A stretch of 64,000 bases of DNA from contig JAUMZP010000001.1 in NCBI GenBank assembly GCA_030528025.1, positions 434,001 through 498,000 on the forward strand, read 5' to 3'. The notes below the pieces were generated by a model. It did not search any database. It worked only from the letters and a program-made list of their open reading frames with translations, and had not been told where the DNA came from. The position numbers and the translations under genes are program-made. This stretch comes from Candidatus Saccharimonadota bacterium (GTDB taxonomy: Bacteria; Patescibacteriota; Saccharimonadia; Saccharimonadales; Saccharimonadaceae). Positions 26,938 to 35,033 of the stretch are shown here, piece after piece (the stretch's first letter is position 1; the number at the start of each line of letters is the position of its first letter).

Positions 26938-28425
26938 CTACTTGCCTGGCACATACACCACAAGTGTGCCGTCCTTGCTGGTGCTAGCGATGAGATTGCT
27001 ACGAATAGTGAGGCTGCGCATGTCAGTCCCTTTGATGGTGAGGAGAGTTGTACCATCGGCGACTTTGATGATCTTGAGGCCTTTACTGCCGCTGGCTTGA
27101 ATACCGGCGGAGTGGAGATTACTGGTGAGGAGGAGCGAGCCATCCAGACTGGCGGAGACAATATTGCCGCCGTCAGCCAGGGTGAGTGTGCCACCACTGG
27201 TGCGACTGTAGGTGGCCTGGCTTAGAGCGAAGTCTTGCGTGTTTTGGCTGGCAATACGCAGGAACTCCCTACCCCGCCCATCCACAACGACGCGCGGCAT
27301 ATCTGTGGTGAGAGCCTCTCGGGGGTACGTTGGCGCGGTAGTACCAGCGGGGTTGGTGAAGGAGCTGGCGGCTGGGCTGAGCTTGTACGCGCTATTGACA
27401 GTGCTGCGGCCGCGCGATTTGCCATCGATGCCATAGCTCTCGAAGGTCTCTTGCCCGCTTGATTGGACGGTATTACTGCCAGCAGTGCCCTCCAGCCAGC
27501 CATCGCTTGCCAAGGTGACGTTGCTGGAGCTAGCTGTGCGCTGCACTTCGCGCGTGCCGCTGGCGATATCATACACAGTGATGACGGTCGTCGATTGGTC
27601 TGCAGTGGTCGCTTGGCGTTCATTTGTGATGACGACACCGGTGGTGGTGCGTGAGGTAGCACGCTTACTGGGCGACTTCTGGGATGGCTTAGCGCCGTGG
27701 TCTTTCTCGGTATTGCGGCGACAGAGAAGCTTGCTACCGCTCGCTATCGTGCAGATAGCGTTGGGGTTCTGAAAATTGCCACTGGTGATAGTGCGCAGAT
27801 TCCCTGCGGCGGCGTAGAAGGTGGCGGTGGTGCTCTCGCCAATAATGTCTTGCTGTTGGCTATCTGTGCCGTAATATGTAAGCGTAGTAGGCTGGGTAGC
27901 TACAGGGGTAGTATAGAGAACCTTGGCGGTAGCAAGCTCCACCACCGTAATGACCGAGCGTCCCCGCTGTTGGCTGGCGCAATATACCACTCCACGCGGC
28001 GTCGCACTGCTACAGGTACTGACTGGCCAAGTAGCGACAGCCTGCTTGCGCTCAGTATCCCAAATTCGGAGCACTGGTGCGGTATCCTGCGCACCCTGCC
28101 CTGCAATGGCAAGCCGCGAGTGGTCGACTGTGCTACCCAAGAAGCTCAAGCCGCCCTGCCCTGCCGCAAATCGCACTGCGCGCTGGCCTGCTCCATAGCT
28201 ATTAGCCAGAAACGTATCGGTGCGCGATGGCATGGCCGACACTGCCGCTGCCTGCATGCGCTGCGGCGAGGAGAGAAGGGTTACTGCCGCAGCAATGGCC
28301 GAGAGTACCACAGTGATGGCCGCCGCAAGCATCACCCACAGCATGAGTGTACTATGCCGCCGTTTGGCAGGGCGTTGTGGCGGGTGCTCTCCTAGCACAG
28401 ATGTCGGAACGGGCGAAATATCCAT
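26938..28425 (-). CDS. Membrane-anchored propeller-like protein
   Basis: Single-pass protein of 495 residues: 22 cytoplasmic residues, one helix (LMLWVMLAAAITVVLSAIAAA), then a Ser/Thr-rich extracytoplasmic domain. The repeats resemble WD40/YVTN-type propeller blades, for example LRIWDTERKQAVATW, TVVELATAKVLYT, ITVYDIASGTREVQR, LKIIKVADGTTLLTIKG and SKDGTLVVYVPG. Blade count is unclear. Start at MDISPVP (28425); the frame upstream to 28563 crosses the promoter. TATACT near 28462 sits upstream, and a 14-base palindrome lies between promoter and gene. Role unknown; surface binding or signalling is a guess. Confidence 0.7.
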   Translation of the reverse strand: MDISPVPTSVLGEHPPQRPAKRRHSTLMLWVMLAAAITVVLSAIAAAVTLLSSPQRMQAAAVSAMPSRTDTFLANSYGAGQRAVRFAAGQGGLSFLGSTVDHSRLAIAGQGAQDTAPVLRIWDTERKQAVATWPVSTCSSATPRGVVYCASQQRGRSVITVVELATAKVLYTTPVATQPTTLTYYGTDSQQQDIIGESTTATFYAAAGNLRTITSGNFQNPNAICTIASGSKLLCRRNTEKDHGAKPSQKSPSKRATSRTTTGVVITNERQATTADQSTTVITVYDIASGTREVQRTASSSNVTLASDGWLEGTAGSNTVQSSGQETFESYGIDGKSRGRSTVNSAYKLSPAASSFTNPAGTTAPTYPREALTTDMPRVVVDGRGREFLRIASQNTQDFALSQATYSRTSGGTLTLADGGNIVSASLDGSLLLTSNLHSAGIQASGSKGLKIIKVADGTTLLTIKGTDMRSLTIRSNLIASTSKDGTLVVYVPGK

Positions 28426-28443
28426 AGGTAGCTTTGTTGTATT

Positions 28444-28457
28444 ACACAATATTGTGT
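28444..28457. promoter_or_regulatory. Palindromic operator candidate
   Basis: ACACAATATTGTGT is a perfect 14-base palindrome just downstream of the TATACT box of the 28425 gene, at or near its transcription start. It fits a dimeric repressor site or a small 5' hairpin. Confidence 0.55.
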
Positions 28458-28588
28458 CATTAGTATAGCAGATATCGCTGCGGCTGGAGCGTGATTTTTG
28501 GGCGGCAGGATAATGAAGGAGTATTGTAGTGGACAAACCAGCGACTTTTTCGTATAATGGCACACAGCACTGTTATGTGCACTTGCAT

Positions 28589-28663
28589 GGCCTCATCGTC
28601 TAACGGTTAGGACACCAGGTTTTCATCCTGGCAATCCGGGTTCGATTCCCGGTGAGGTCACCA
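28589..28663 (+). tRNA. tRNA-Glu (anticodon TTC)
   Basis: 75 bases including an encoded CCA. The acceptor pairs GGCCTCA with TGAGGTC, with one G-U. The D arm is normal, and the anticodon stem CCAGG/CCTGG has loop TTTTCAT giving anticodon TTC. The T arm is CCGGG-TTCGATT-CCCGG. A TATAAT box lies upstream near 28553 and a terminator follows. Confidence 0.97.
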
Positions 28664-28680
28664 GTATAGTATGTTATGAT

Positions 28681-28707
28681 ACCTTGCCTCGGCGAGGTGT
28701 TTTTATT
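28681..28707 (+). terminator. tRNA-Glu terminator
   Basis: ACCTTG pairs with CGAGGT around CCTCGG, followed by GTTTTTATTT, 17 bases after the tRNA. Confidence 0.75.
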
Positions 28708-28726
28708 TGTGGTATTATTTTGAGAT

Positions 28727-28871
28727 ACATAGCAAGAGCTAAAGCTTCAAAACTTCACCACTATATATAACGGACTGACCGAATAAGAAATATAGAGGTA
28801 GTGGCATATTGGCAAATATTCGCCATATTACTCTCAGCCGGAGTATACTCGCTGTGATGGGCTTGCTATGT
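28727..28871. repeat. 145-base nested inverted repeat
   Basis: Outer arms ACATAGCAAG (28727-28736) and CTTGCTATGT (28862-28871) are perfect complements. Inside, CCACTATA (28758-28765) pairs with TATAG and TAGTGG (28791-28804) across a three-base bulge. ATATTGGC/GCCATAT forms another hairpin and GAGTATACTC is a palindrome. It lies upstream of the leaderless promoter of the 28938 gene. Confidence 0.7.
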
Positions 28872-28937
28872 GAGGAGAGCTATCCCAATACGCTTGTTCG
28901 CTATTGCGTTCTACACAAAATGTAGTATAATCACCAC

Positions 28938-29881
28938 ATGACAGCAGAGAGAGTAACAGAAGTAACACGCCGCACCCTGCTGAGTATGCAGAGCGGCAGG
29001 ATGAGCTGAAGCGGTCGCTGGAGCTTATTTATACAACGGCTGAGAGTACACAGGCACAAGATATGCTTGGTATTCTTGCTGTACGCCTAGTGGAGGCGAT
29101 AGACTATGTGCGATTTCCAATGATTAACCACGATGGCTCTATACAAGAGATTCATCGGTGGGTACAAAAGCCAGTTATTCCGTTAATGGCGCTGCGCCCT
29201 GGTCAAGAAGTGCAGCTATCGATGGTAGGTATTACCGATCGACAGTACTTTGGGGCTAAAGAGCAAAATAATATTCATCCGATAGCACAAAATCAGATCA
29301 CTCGCCACTTTTATAATGGAAAGACATCTGCAGCAAAACATAATGAAAAATTTAGTATAAGCAAGGGTGCTAGTGGATCGACGTATACAAAACGATTCCC
29401 AATATTCATTGATCATCGTAAGAAAGGTAGTCCTGAGGTTGGAGCCGTGTTTGGTCAGCCTAGTGTAGCAGTCGATTATACTAGTGATAGTAACCCCGAA
29501 GATATATTATCTCATGAGCTAACTCATGCATTAGATATACTTGATGACCCAGTATGGCTCATGCAGCGTAACGAACCAAGAGAGAAACATACGTTAAGAA
29601 GAGAGTTACGAGGCTATGCCGTTGGTGCTCGAATTAGTCTATTAATTGCGCAACGTCAAGGATTGAATATCATTGACGATGAGGAGTACTTTCGCAGCGT
29701 AGGTTTGTCTCACCACATTGAGAGAATACGAAATAGAATTAATGGCCCGATTGATTCCCCAAATGCTTTTGATCCAAACGACGAGATTATGCAGACACTA
29801 GATAGGGATGGGCTAAGCCGTATGTGGGATAAGAACAAGCGTAACGTTAAAGACATTAGCTCTTCTTCATCTCCGCAATAA
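28938..29881 (+). pseudogene. HExxH-motif putative metalloprotein, paralogue 2, frameshifted
   Basis: The ATG at 28938 has TATAAT (28926-28931) 6 bases upstream, matching other leaderless starts here. Its frame (MTAERVTEVTRRTLL...) stops after 23 codons. The -1 frame continues smoothly (EYAERQDELKRSLELIYTT into MLGILAVRLVEAID at 29063) to the stop at 29881. One base therefore seems missing around 28975-28985. The body has ILSHELTHALDILDD, ELRGYAVGARI, IERIRNRINGP and NDEIMQTLDRDGLSRMW, shared with the gene at 19346. It may be decay, an assembly indel, or rescue from a later start (29063). The C-terminus overlaps the convergent response regulator by 26 bases. Confidence 0.7.
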
Positions 29882-30233
29882 TCTCCAGCAATCGCCGTGG
29901 GGTTATCTCGGCTTTGATGAGGTAGCCGTCTACACTAGTTTGGAGAGCGAGGCGGGTGGATTCGTCTTGGTCGAAGTTGGTCATAATGACGATCTTCGTG
30001 CCAGCGATGTGCTGCGGCTCGGCGCGCAGTGCTTCGAGGATTTCGTTGCCGCGTTTCTCAGGGAGCATGATGTCGAGCAGGATGAGGTCGTAGTGGTTGT
30101 TACGTGCTGCCACGAGGCCGTCTGCCCCGTCGATTAGCCAGTCTACCGTATAGCCTGCTTTGCGGAGGCTACGCACATACATCTCGCCGATGAAGCGATC
30201 GTCTTCGATGACGAGAATTGTGTGAATTGCCAT
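29856..30233 (-). CDS. Single-domain response regulator (CheY-like)
   Basis: A stand-alone receiver domain of 125 residues. It has the acidic pair in VIEDDRF, phospho-acceptor Asp54 in LILLDIMLP, Thr in IVIMTNFDQD and Lys in YLIKAE. With no output domain it would act by protein contact. The gene begins 22 bases after the histidine kinase at 30256 stops, so the two form an operon and a likely cognate pair. GTAGGAGAGAA precedes the start. Its 3' end overlaps the convergent HExxH gene. Confidence 0.93.
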   Translation of the reverse strand: MAIHTILVIEDDRFIGEMYVRSLRKAGYTVDWLIDGADGLVAARNNHYDLILLDIMLPEKRGNEILEALRAEPQHIAGTKIVIMTNFDQDESTRLALQTSVDGYLIKAEITPRRLLEIIAEMKKS

Positions 30234-30255
30234 AATTTCTCTCCTACTACCTCTG

Positions 30256-31845
30256 TTATCCCTTATACATCGTGTGGTTTTTTATCCAGCCGCTGCCACT
30301 GGTGATGAGCTGACTGTTGCTGCCATCAGTGATTTTGTCTGCTACGCTGGCGTAGGTGGGGATGGTGATCGTGAAGGTGGAGCCTTCCCCTTCGCGGCTT
30401 ACCACGCCAATCTGTCCACCGTGCGACTCGACGATCGCCTTGCTAATATAGAGCCCAATGCCCGTGCCAGCTACAGTCTCGCGGCTGCGGTGCGAGCGGT
30501 AGAACTTGTGAAAGAGATTGCCCATGACATTGGCGGGGATGCCGATGCCGTGGTCTTGTACCTTGATGGCGACAAATGCACCGTCTTGCACGGCCGAGAC
30601 GGCTACGAGCCCGCCTTCGTTGCTATATTTGAGCGCGTTATCAATGATATTGCTCAGCACCTCAGATAGGCTGGAGCGATCGGCCGCAATGGTGGGCAGC
30701 GTGGTGGGGATATCTACCGTGAGCTGGCGACCTTGGGTGGTGGCGCGTAGCTGCATGTCATCGCGGATGATATTGTAGATGCTAGCCACTGACTCTTCTG
30801 CCAGGTGAACGCGGAGATGGCGGCGGTCGAACTTGCTGGCATTAAGGATGTTGTTGACATAGCTGCTGAGGCGATTGGCTGAGACAACGAGCCGCCCTAG
30901 TAGCTCTTGCTGGTCGCCAGCCAGCGCTGGGCCAACCTCCTCAGTGAGGACATCTAGATAGCCACGAATAACGGTGATGGGCCCGCGCAGCTCGTGAGCG
31001 GCAAAGGCGATGAAATCGAGGTCATCATCCTCGGGCTGGTAGAGGGTGGTGCGATCGTGTAGCACCAGTATAACCTCGGCACTGCTCCCCTTCTCATAAT
31101 TGGCTGTAATGTCGAAGATACGCCGCCCAGGCTCACCCACTAGTTTGTTTGCAATGCGCAGCCAGGTCTTCTCGGCGTGGACAGCGCTGCGGCGGCAATG
31201 TGCGAGCCACTCCGTCAGACCATCGCCTGGCTCGAATAGCAGCTCGAGCTCGGCCGTGTCATCATGGCTCTGGCGCAGTGGGGTGTGGCGGTTGTGGTAG
31301 CGTACCTGCCCCTGGCCAGTGAGGATGGCAATGCCAGCACTGGTTTGATCAAGCGCGGCCTCGATCTGGGCAGCTTGTGCTTGAGTCTGGCTCGGCGGGT
31401 TTTGGCCAACTAGTGCGGCTGTTTGGTAGATGTATTGCAGCAGCGGCTTGAAGCCATCGCGCTCGAAGTGTGCTGCATTGGGGTTGGGTGGCGTAATGGT
31501 ACTAGGCTCGCCTGCTACATGGCTGAGAGCATGTGTGAGGTCTTTGAGCGGGGTGAGCAGCTGCATGAGCAGAAAAATATTGAGTGGGATACTCGCCAGC
31601 ACTACAACCATAATGACCAGCCAAAACTGCAACTGGCTAGGGCTTAGGCCAATCATCCACAGCATACTCGCCACGAGCCCGGTAATAGTGCATTGCGTCA
31701 GGATACTTGCACCAATAGCACGGCGGCTATAGCGCGGCCAATACTGCTTAATAAGGGTGGGTGGACGATGAGGTGGCAATGGCCGGGCTGGGCCTATTGC
31801 TGCCACGACACGCTCCCTGTGCCACCAGGTACTGCCGCGATCCAT
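30256..31845 (-). CDS. Sensor histidine kinase
   Basis: Two membrane helices (about residues 43-68 and 72-97) enclose almost no outer loop, so it probably senses within the membrane or inside. A PAS-like region follows (about 155-270). The phospho-accepting His284 is in FIAFAAHELRGPI. The ATPase domain has IIDNALKYSNEG (N box), VQDHGIGIP (G1) and AGTGIGLYISK (G2). ATG 31845 lies inside the upstream DUF3048 gene. A GTG at 31806, with AGGGAG six bases before it and overlapping the upstream stop, is a better-placed start and would give 516 residues. The next gene is its receiver-domain partner. Confidence 0.92.
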   Translation of the reverse strand: MDRGSTWWHRERVVAAIGPARPLPPHRPPTLIKQYWPRYSRRAIGASILTQCTITGLVASMLWMIGLSPSQLQFWLVIMVVVLASIPLNIFLLMQLLTPLKDLTHALSHVAGEPSTITPPNPNAAHFERDGFKPLLQYIYQTAALVGQNPPSQTQAQAAQIEAALDQTSAGIAILTGQGQVRYHNRHTPLRQSHDDTAELELLFEPGDGLTEWLAHCRRSAVHAEKTWLRIANKLVGEPGRRIFDITANYEKGSSAEVILVLHDRTTLYQPEDDDLDFIAFAAHELRGPITVIRGYLDVLTEEVGPALAGDQQELLGRLVVSANRLSSYVNNILNASKFDRRHLRVHLAEESVASIYNIIRDDMQLRATTQGRQLTVDIPTTLPTIAADRSSLSEVLSNIIDNALKYSNEGGLVAVSAVQDGAFVAIKVQDHGIGIPANVMGNLFHKFYRSHRSRETVAGTGIGLYISKAIVESHGGQIGVVSREGEGSTFTITIPTYASVADKITDGSNSQLITSGSGWIKNHTMYKG

Positions 31846-32936
31846 GTCTGGCCGCGGGTGAGAGCGATTGCCTTGCCATTAGCGTCACGTAGCTCGAGGG
31901 GGCTAGTACGGTCGGCCTTGCGCCATATTCCCTCCACTACGCTGCCATTTTGGAAGATAGTTGCTTTGCCTTGACCAGTAGTGATAATATTCTCGCGCGT
32001 GCCATCCTCTTGCACGGTGGTCTGCTGGACGGTTAGTGCCACCACAACGCTGGGTGCGATCTGCCCTTCCTCACGGTCCAAGCTAGCCTCACCACCGATG
32101 CTACGCTGGTAGGTGTTGGTGCTAGCATCGTATTGATAGCGCGTGTTGTAGCGGGCGGATTTGCCAAAGTTGATGACGGCCACAGTGGCGGTCGCAGGGT
32201 TGGCTGGCTTGCCATCGGTCCGAGCAAGGGCGGTCTTGACAGTAGATTGCTTGTAGCCTTTGCTGCTATTTAGGTCATCCAGCCGCTCGGCACTGGTGTA
32301 GACATTGTGCGGGGCACGGCGGTCAGTGGCACGCCAATAGCTGCGCTCATGAAAGAACTGGTCGATATCGCGGTAGGTGCCATTGCGGATCTCTTGCAAG
32401 GCATGTGAGCTACCCCCCACATGGGCTACGCTGGGTTGGTATGGCGCAAGCCAGTCGATGTAGTATGGCCGCAGGCTGCGCACTGGGCCAATCATCGTTG
32501 GTTTGTTTTGTTGGTACAGCGCGAGAAAGCGAGTGATACCTGCCTCGGCAATTGCCTCGTACACCACCTCAGCCTGCTTGACGCCCGACTGAGGGCGAGC
32601 GCTGGGGCTATTCTCGAGCATCACTGCAGTAACAGGCTTGGTGGTGGCCGCTTGGTCGGCTACCTTGAGGCCAGTCAGGGGCGAATAATACACCTCTGGG
32701 GCTTTCTGTGTTGCCACAACAGGGGTGGGTTTGGCCTGGCGAGGCTTATTGAGTAGAGAAAATGACGCCATTGCTCCAGCAAATACCACCAATGCCCCAC
32801 CAATCACCATCACGGGCATGCGGTGTTGTCCCACAAAATGCCGCAGCCCCATAAAGTGCCGTCCATGCCGCCGCAAACGCCGACGCTGCGCCCGACCGCC
32901 AAAAGCTGCCGGTGGTGTATTCTGTGGTGAACTCAT
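31794..32936 (-). CDS. DUF3048 (YerB-like) membrane-anchored protein
   Basis: 380 residues: a basic Arg-rich N-terminus, one helix (MPVMVIGGALVVFAGAMASF), then a DUF3048 domain. Family features are SPLTGLKV, KPVTAVMLENSPSARPQSGVK (interrupted here), AEVVYEAIAEAGITRFLALY, PVRSLRPYYIDWL and HVGGSSHALQEI. The molecular function of DUF3048 is unknown; members are usually lipoproteins or anchored proteins outside the membrane. TATAAT (32946-32951) is 9 bases before the ATG at 32936, so the first gene of this operon should be leaderless. The kinase at 30256 starts within its 3' end. Confidence 0.88.
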   Translation of the reverse strand: MSSPQNTPPAAFGGRAQRRRLRRHGRHFMGLRHFVGQHRMPVMVIGGALVVFAGAMASFSLLNKPRQAKPTPVVATQKAPEVYYSPLTGLKVADQAATTKPVTAVMLENSPSARPQSGVKQAEVVYEAIAEAGITRFLALYQQNKPTMIGPVRSLRPYYIDWLAPYQPSVAHVGGSSHALQEIRNGTYRDIDQFFHERSYWRATDRRAPHNVYTSAERLDDLNSSKGYKQSTVKTALARTDGKPANPATATVAVINFGKSARYNTRYQYDASTNTYQRSIGGEASLDREEGQIAPSVVVALTVQQTTVQEDGTRENIITTGQGKATIFQNGSVVEGIWRKADRTSPLELRDANGKAIALTRGQTWIAAVPGGTGSVSWQQ

Positions 32937-33264
32937 CTTATGGCCATTATACCATGAGCGGATAGCGATGAATGAGGAATTTTGCAGCAAAAGGCTACCT
33001 TGGACTTGACCACGTACAGTGTGAGTATTTTTACCCTTGCGCTTCTCTGCTTGTGCTCTATGGGTAAATGGGTTTTGGTTATTTACTTCGTGCGCTGGGT
33101 CTTTTTGCGGCAGTGGATGATGAGGAATTGCGTAAGAGTTATATGGCGAAGATAGATCCATCGATACCTCGAGCGCATGCGATCAATTACCCAACAAACC
33201 CCTTGGCAAATCCTCAAAAATAGCCTACAATGAATAACCATTAACGATAATTTGGGTGAGGAAC
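32937..33264. other. Divergent intergenic region
   Basis: It holds the leaderless promoter of the DUF3048 gene (TATAAT at 32946-32951 on the minus strand) and, near 33230, a TACAAT box pointing right toward the 33265 gene. I see no gene, RNA or terminator in the rest. Confidence 0.5.
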
Positions 33265-33627
33265 ATGACACGACGACACGAGAGCCTCTCGGGAGACAGT
33301 ACAGATAATGGTGAAGACAGCGACGCTACATCGCCATCACGACGGGCTGACGAAGGTCAATCGCCTCAATCACCGCAACAAGCCAGCAGTGGAGATTGGC
33401 GTGTGGGGCAGGTGCAAGAAGGGGTGCGCCAGCCATCGCCTGATGTCATGAGGGCCATAACGCTTGCTGCCCTCGGAGGCAGCATAGGGATTGGCTCGGG
33501 CCCACGAGGTGTTGACATATTCGCCTCCCCCGTTGCGCGCGACATAATTAACGGCGGCGTAGACTCTGTGAGCGGTATGGAGCCGGCACCATCAGTCTGG
33601 CTGGGCGACATACCTCCAGCAAAATAG
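33265..33627 (+). CDS. Hypothetical protein, low-complexity N-terminus
   Basis: About 120 residues, not recognised. The first 60 are rich in Ser, Asp, Gln and Arg and probably disordered. A weakly hydrophobic, Gly-rich segment follows (RAITLAALGGSIGIGSGPRG), and a Pro-rich C-terminus. The ATG at 33265 is preceded by GAGGAAC, the same context as the gene at 23679. A GTG at 33256 is an alternative. No partner is evident. Confidence 0.5.
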   Translation: MTRRHESLSGDSTDNGEDSDATSPSRRADEGQSPQSPQQASSGDWRVGQVQEGVRQPSPDVMRAITLAALGGSIGIGSGPRGVDIFASPVARDIINGGVDSVSGMEPAPSVWLGDIPPAK

Positions 33628-33784
33628 CTACACAGTACTCCCCTGTGGCACAAATATCGCTTGGCGAGAATAGCAAAGCGCCCATCGTAGCCGAACTATT
33701 ACCATACTAGTAAATAGCATGATATTTTGGGGCAATAGTGAACTGCCGCCTCTGTATCGTTGTAAATAACGCAGCAATAAGGCC

Positions 33785-33812
33785 TTGACAGATATATATG
33801 TATATATATAAT
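33785..33812 (+). promoter_or_regulatory. Strong sigma70-type promoter
   Basis: TTGACA (33785-33790), 16-base AT-rich spacer and TATAAT (33807-33812), both boxes matching consensus. GAAAGGAGAAGAG then precedes the ATG at 33854. Confidence 0.85.
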
Positions 33813-33853
33813 TTCTTTCATATTCTCTCTACAGATAGAAAGGAGAAGAGAAT

Positions 33854-34831
33854 ATGTTCCTTGAGATTCGCTGTGGTAGACTCTACGTAGACGGAGAGCA
33901 AGTTGGCTACAGCAAGTGCGATATGTCTATCTCTCGATCCCTTTGGGTCGAGGGTGTTACACGAGAGGAGGTGTCTGAGCCATGGAAATGCCCTAGGATC
34001 TACCATTGGGCTTGGAACGAAAGCGACCACGATCAGAGTAAATATGCGAACCAGGAGCGAGTTCTACTGACATTCTTTGCTCGTTGCGGCATCGTGGTAG
34101 GGTCAGTTGCTATCTGTAGCTGCTTTGCATCGTACGCTTGGTCGTTATGGTGGCTACTATTGGCTATTCCTTCCGCATTCCTGACTGGCGTTACTGGCGT
34201 CGTCTTAGTGGGTGGATGGCAAGAACGTAAGCAGTTGTATCGGCGTTTCGGCTCTGGTGAGTTGAATGCAATTGAGTTTGATTACAGTGTAATCCGCTGT
34301 ATACGCTTACTGCTTCAATCTGGCCTCTCTCAGAATGCCCGTAAGATACTGGAGGCTGGTGCTGGTAGGGTGTCTGTTGACAGTATCAACACCAAGGTAG
34401 TTAGTATCAGTCATGAGTCTGTCACTCGGGTTGTTCGTCGCAACCCAGAGCTGATCGAGTTCATCAGCAAAGAGTACGGCGCCAAGCTTCCCTCACCTGA
34501 TGAGTATCAACGTCGTGCCTTCGATGTCCTGTATGGCTATATACAGGACGAGATCAACCGCCTCAAGGCCAATCGCGTTGCTGCTGAAGAGCAGCGCCGT
34601 GTAGAGGCTAAGCGCAAGGCGACCGAGGAGTCGCTGCGCCACTCACGTGAGGAGCGTGAAGCCTTAGTAGCTGCCGAGGCCGACCGCGCTTCACGGGTGT
34701 CGTCCCTCCCCTTCATCCTTGGTGAGTCCGAGGATGAGGTCATCGCCTGGGGCTCGCTGTCTCAAGCGATGCTGGAGGCAGATAGTGACTCGACTTGTGC
34801 TACCGATCGCAAGGAACCAAAAAAGGCTTGA
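33854..34831 (+). CDS. Membrane protein with C-terminal coiled coil
   Basis: 325 residues, no recognised family. Residues 1-65 are soluble. Two membrane helices follow (about 70-120: LTFFARCGIVVGSVAICSC and WWLLLAIPSAFLTGVTGVVL, closely spaced). A C-terminal region of about 200 residues includes a long charged coiled coil (INRLKANRVAAEEQRRVEAK onward). The promoter and Shine-Dalgarno site are close to consensus, so it should be well expressed. The 3' untranslated region is highly structured. Unlike most neighbours it is not leaderless. Confidence 0.75.
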   Translation: MFLEIRCGRLYVDGEQVGYSKCDMSISRSLWVEGVTREEVSEPWKCPRIYHWAWNESDHDQSKYANQERVLLTFFARCGIVVGSVAICSCFASYAWSLWWLLLAIPSAFLTGVTGVVLVGGWQERKQLYRRFGSGELNAIEFDYSVIRCIRLLLQSGLSQNARKILEAGAGRVSVDSINTKVVSISHESVTRVVRRNPELIEFISKEYGAKLPSPDEYQRRAFDVLYGYIQDEINRLKANRVAAEEQRRVEAKRKATEESLRHSREEREALVAAEADRASRVSSLPFILGESEDEVIAWGSLSQAMLEADSDSTCATDRKEPKKA

Positions 34832-34934
34832 TATCTCAAGCCTCACGCCGGCCTATGGAATAGCATAGGCATGGCCCTTCTATCCACTGGGGCTGCCCGC
34901 TTGAGTACCGTTGTGTATTCGCGGGCAGCTCCCC
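34824..34934 (+). other. Structured 3' region of the 33854 gene
   Basis: Two hairpins precede the terminator: AGGCTTGA-TATC-TCAAGCCT (34824-34843), which contains the stop codon, and GGGGCTGCCCGC paired with GCGGGCAG-C-TCCCC (34889-34934, with a small bulge). Together with the terminator this gives about 180 bases of structured RNA. Confidence 0.6.
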
Positions 34935-34986
34935 TACCCCTGTTATTGCTATTATTTTTACTCACGACGCAATTATTTGTTCAAAT

Positions 34987-35013
34987 AAAAACCGGCTGGG
35001 AGAGCCGGTTTTT
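34987..35013. terminator. Bidirectional terminator
   Basis: AAAACCGGC-TGGGAGA-GCCGG-TTTTT works on the plus strand for the 33854 gene and on the minus strand for gltX, which ends at 35034. Confidence 0.9.
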
Positions 35014-35033
35014 GTGTGATGCGTAGCGTGTTA

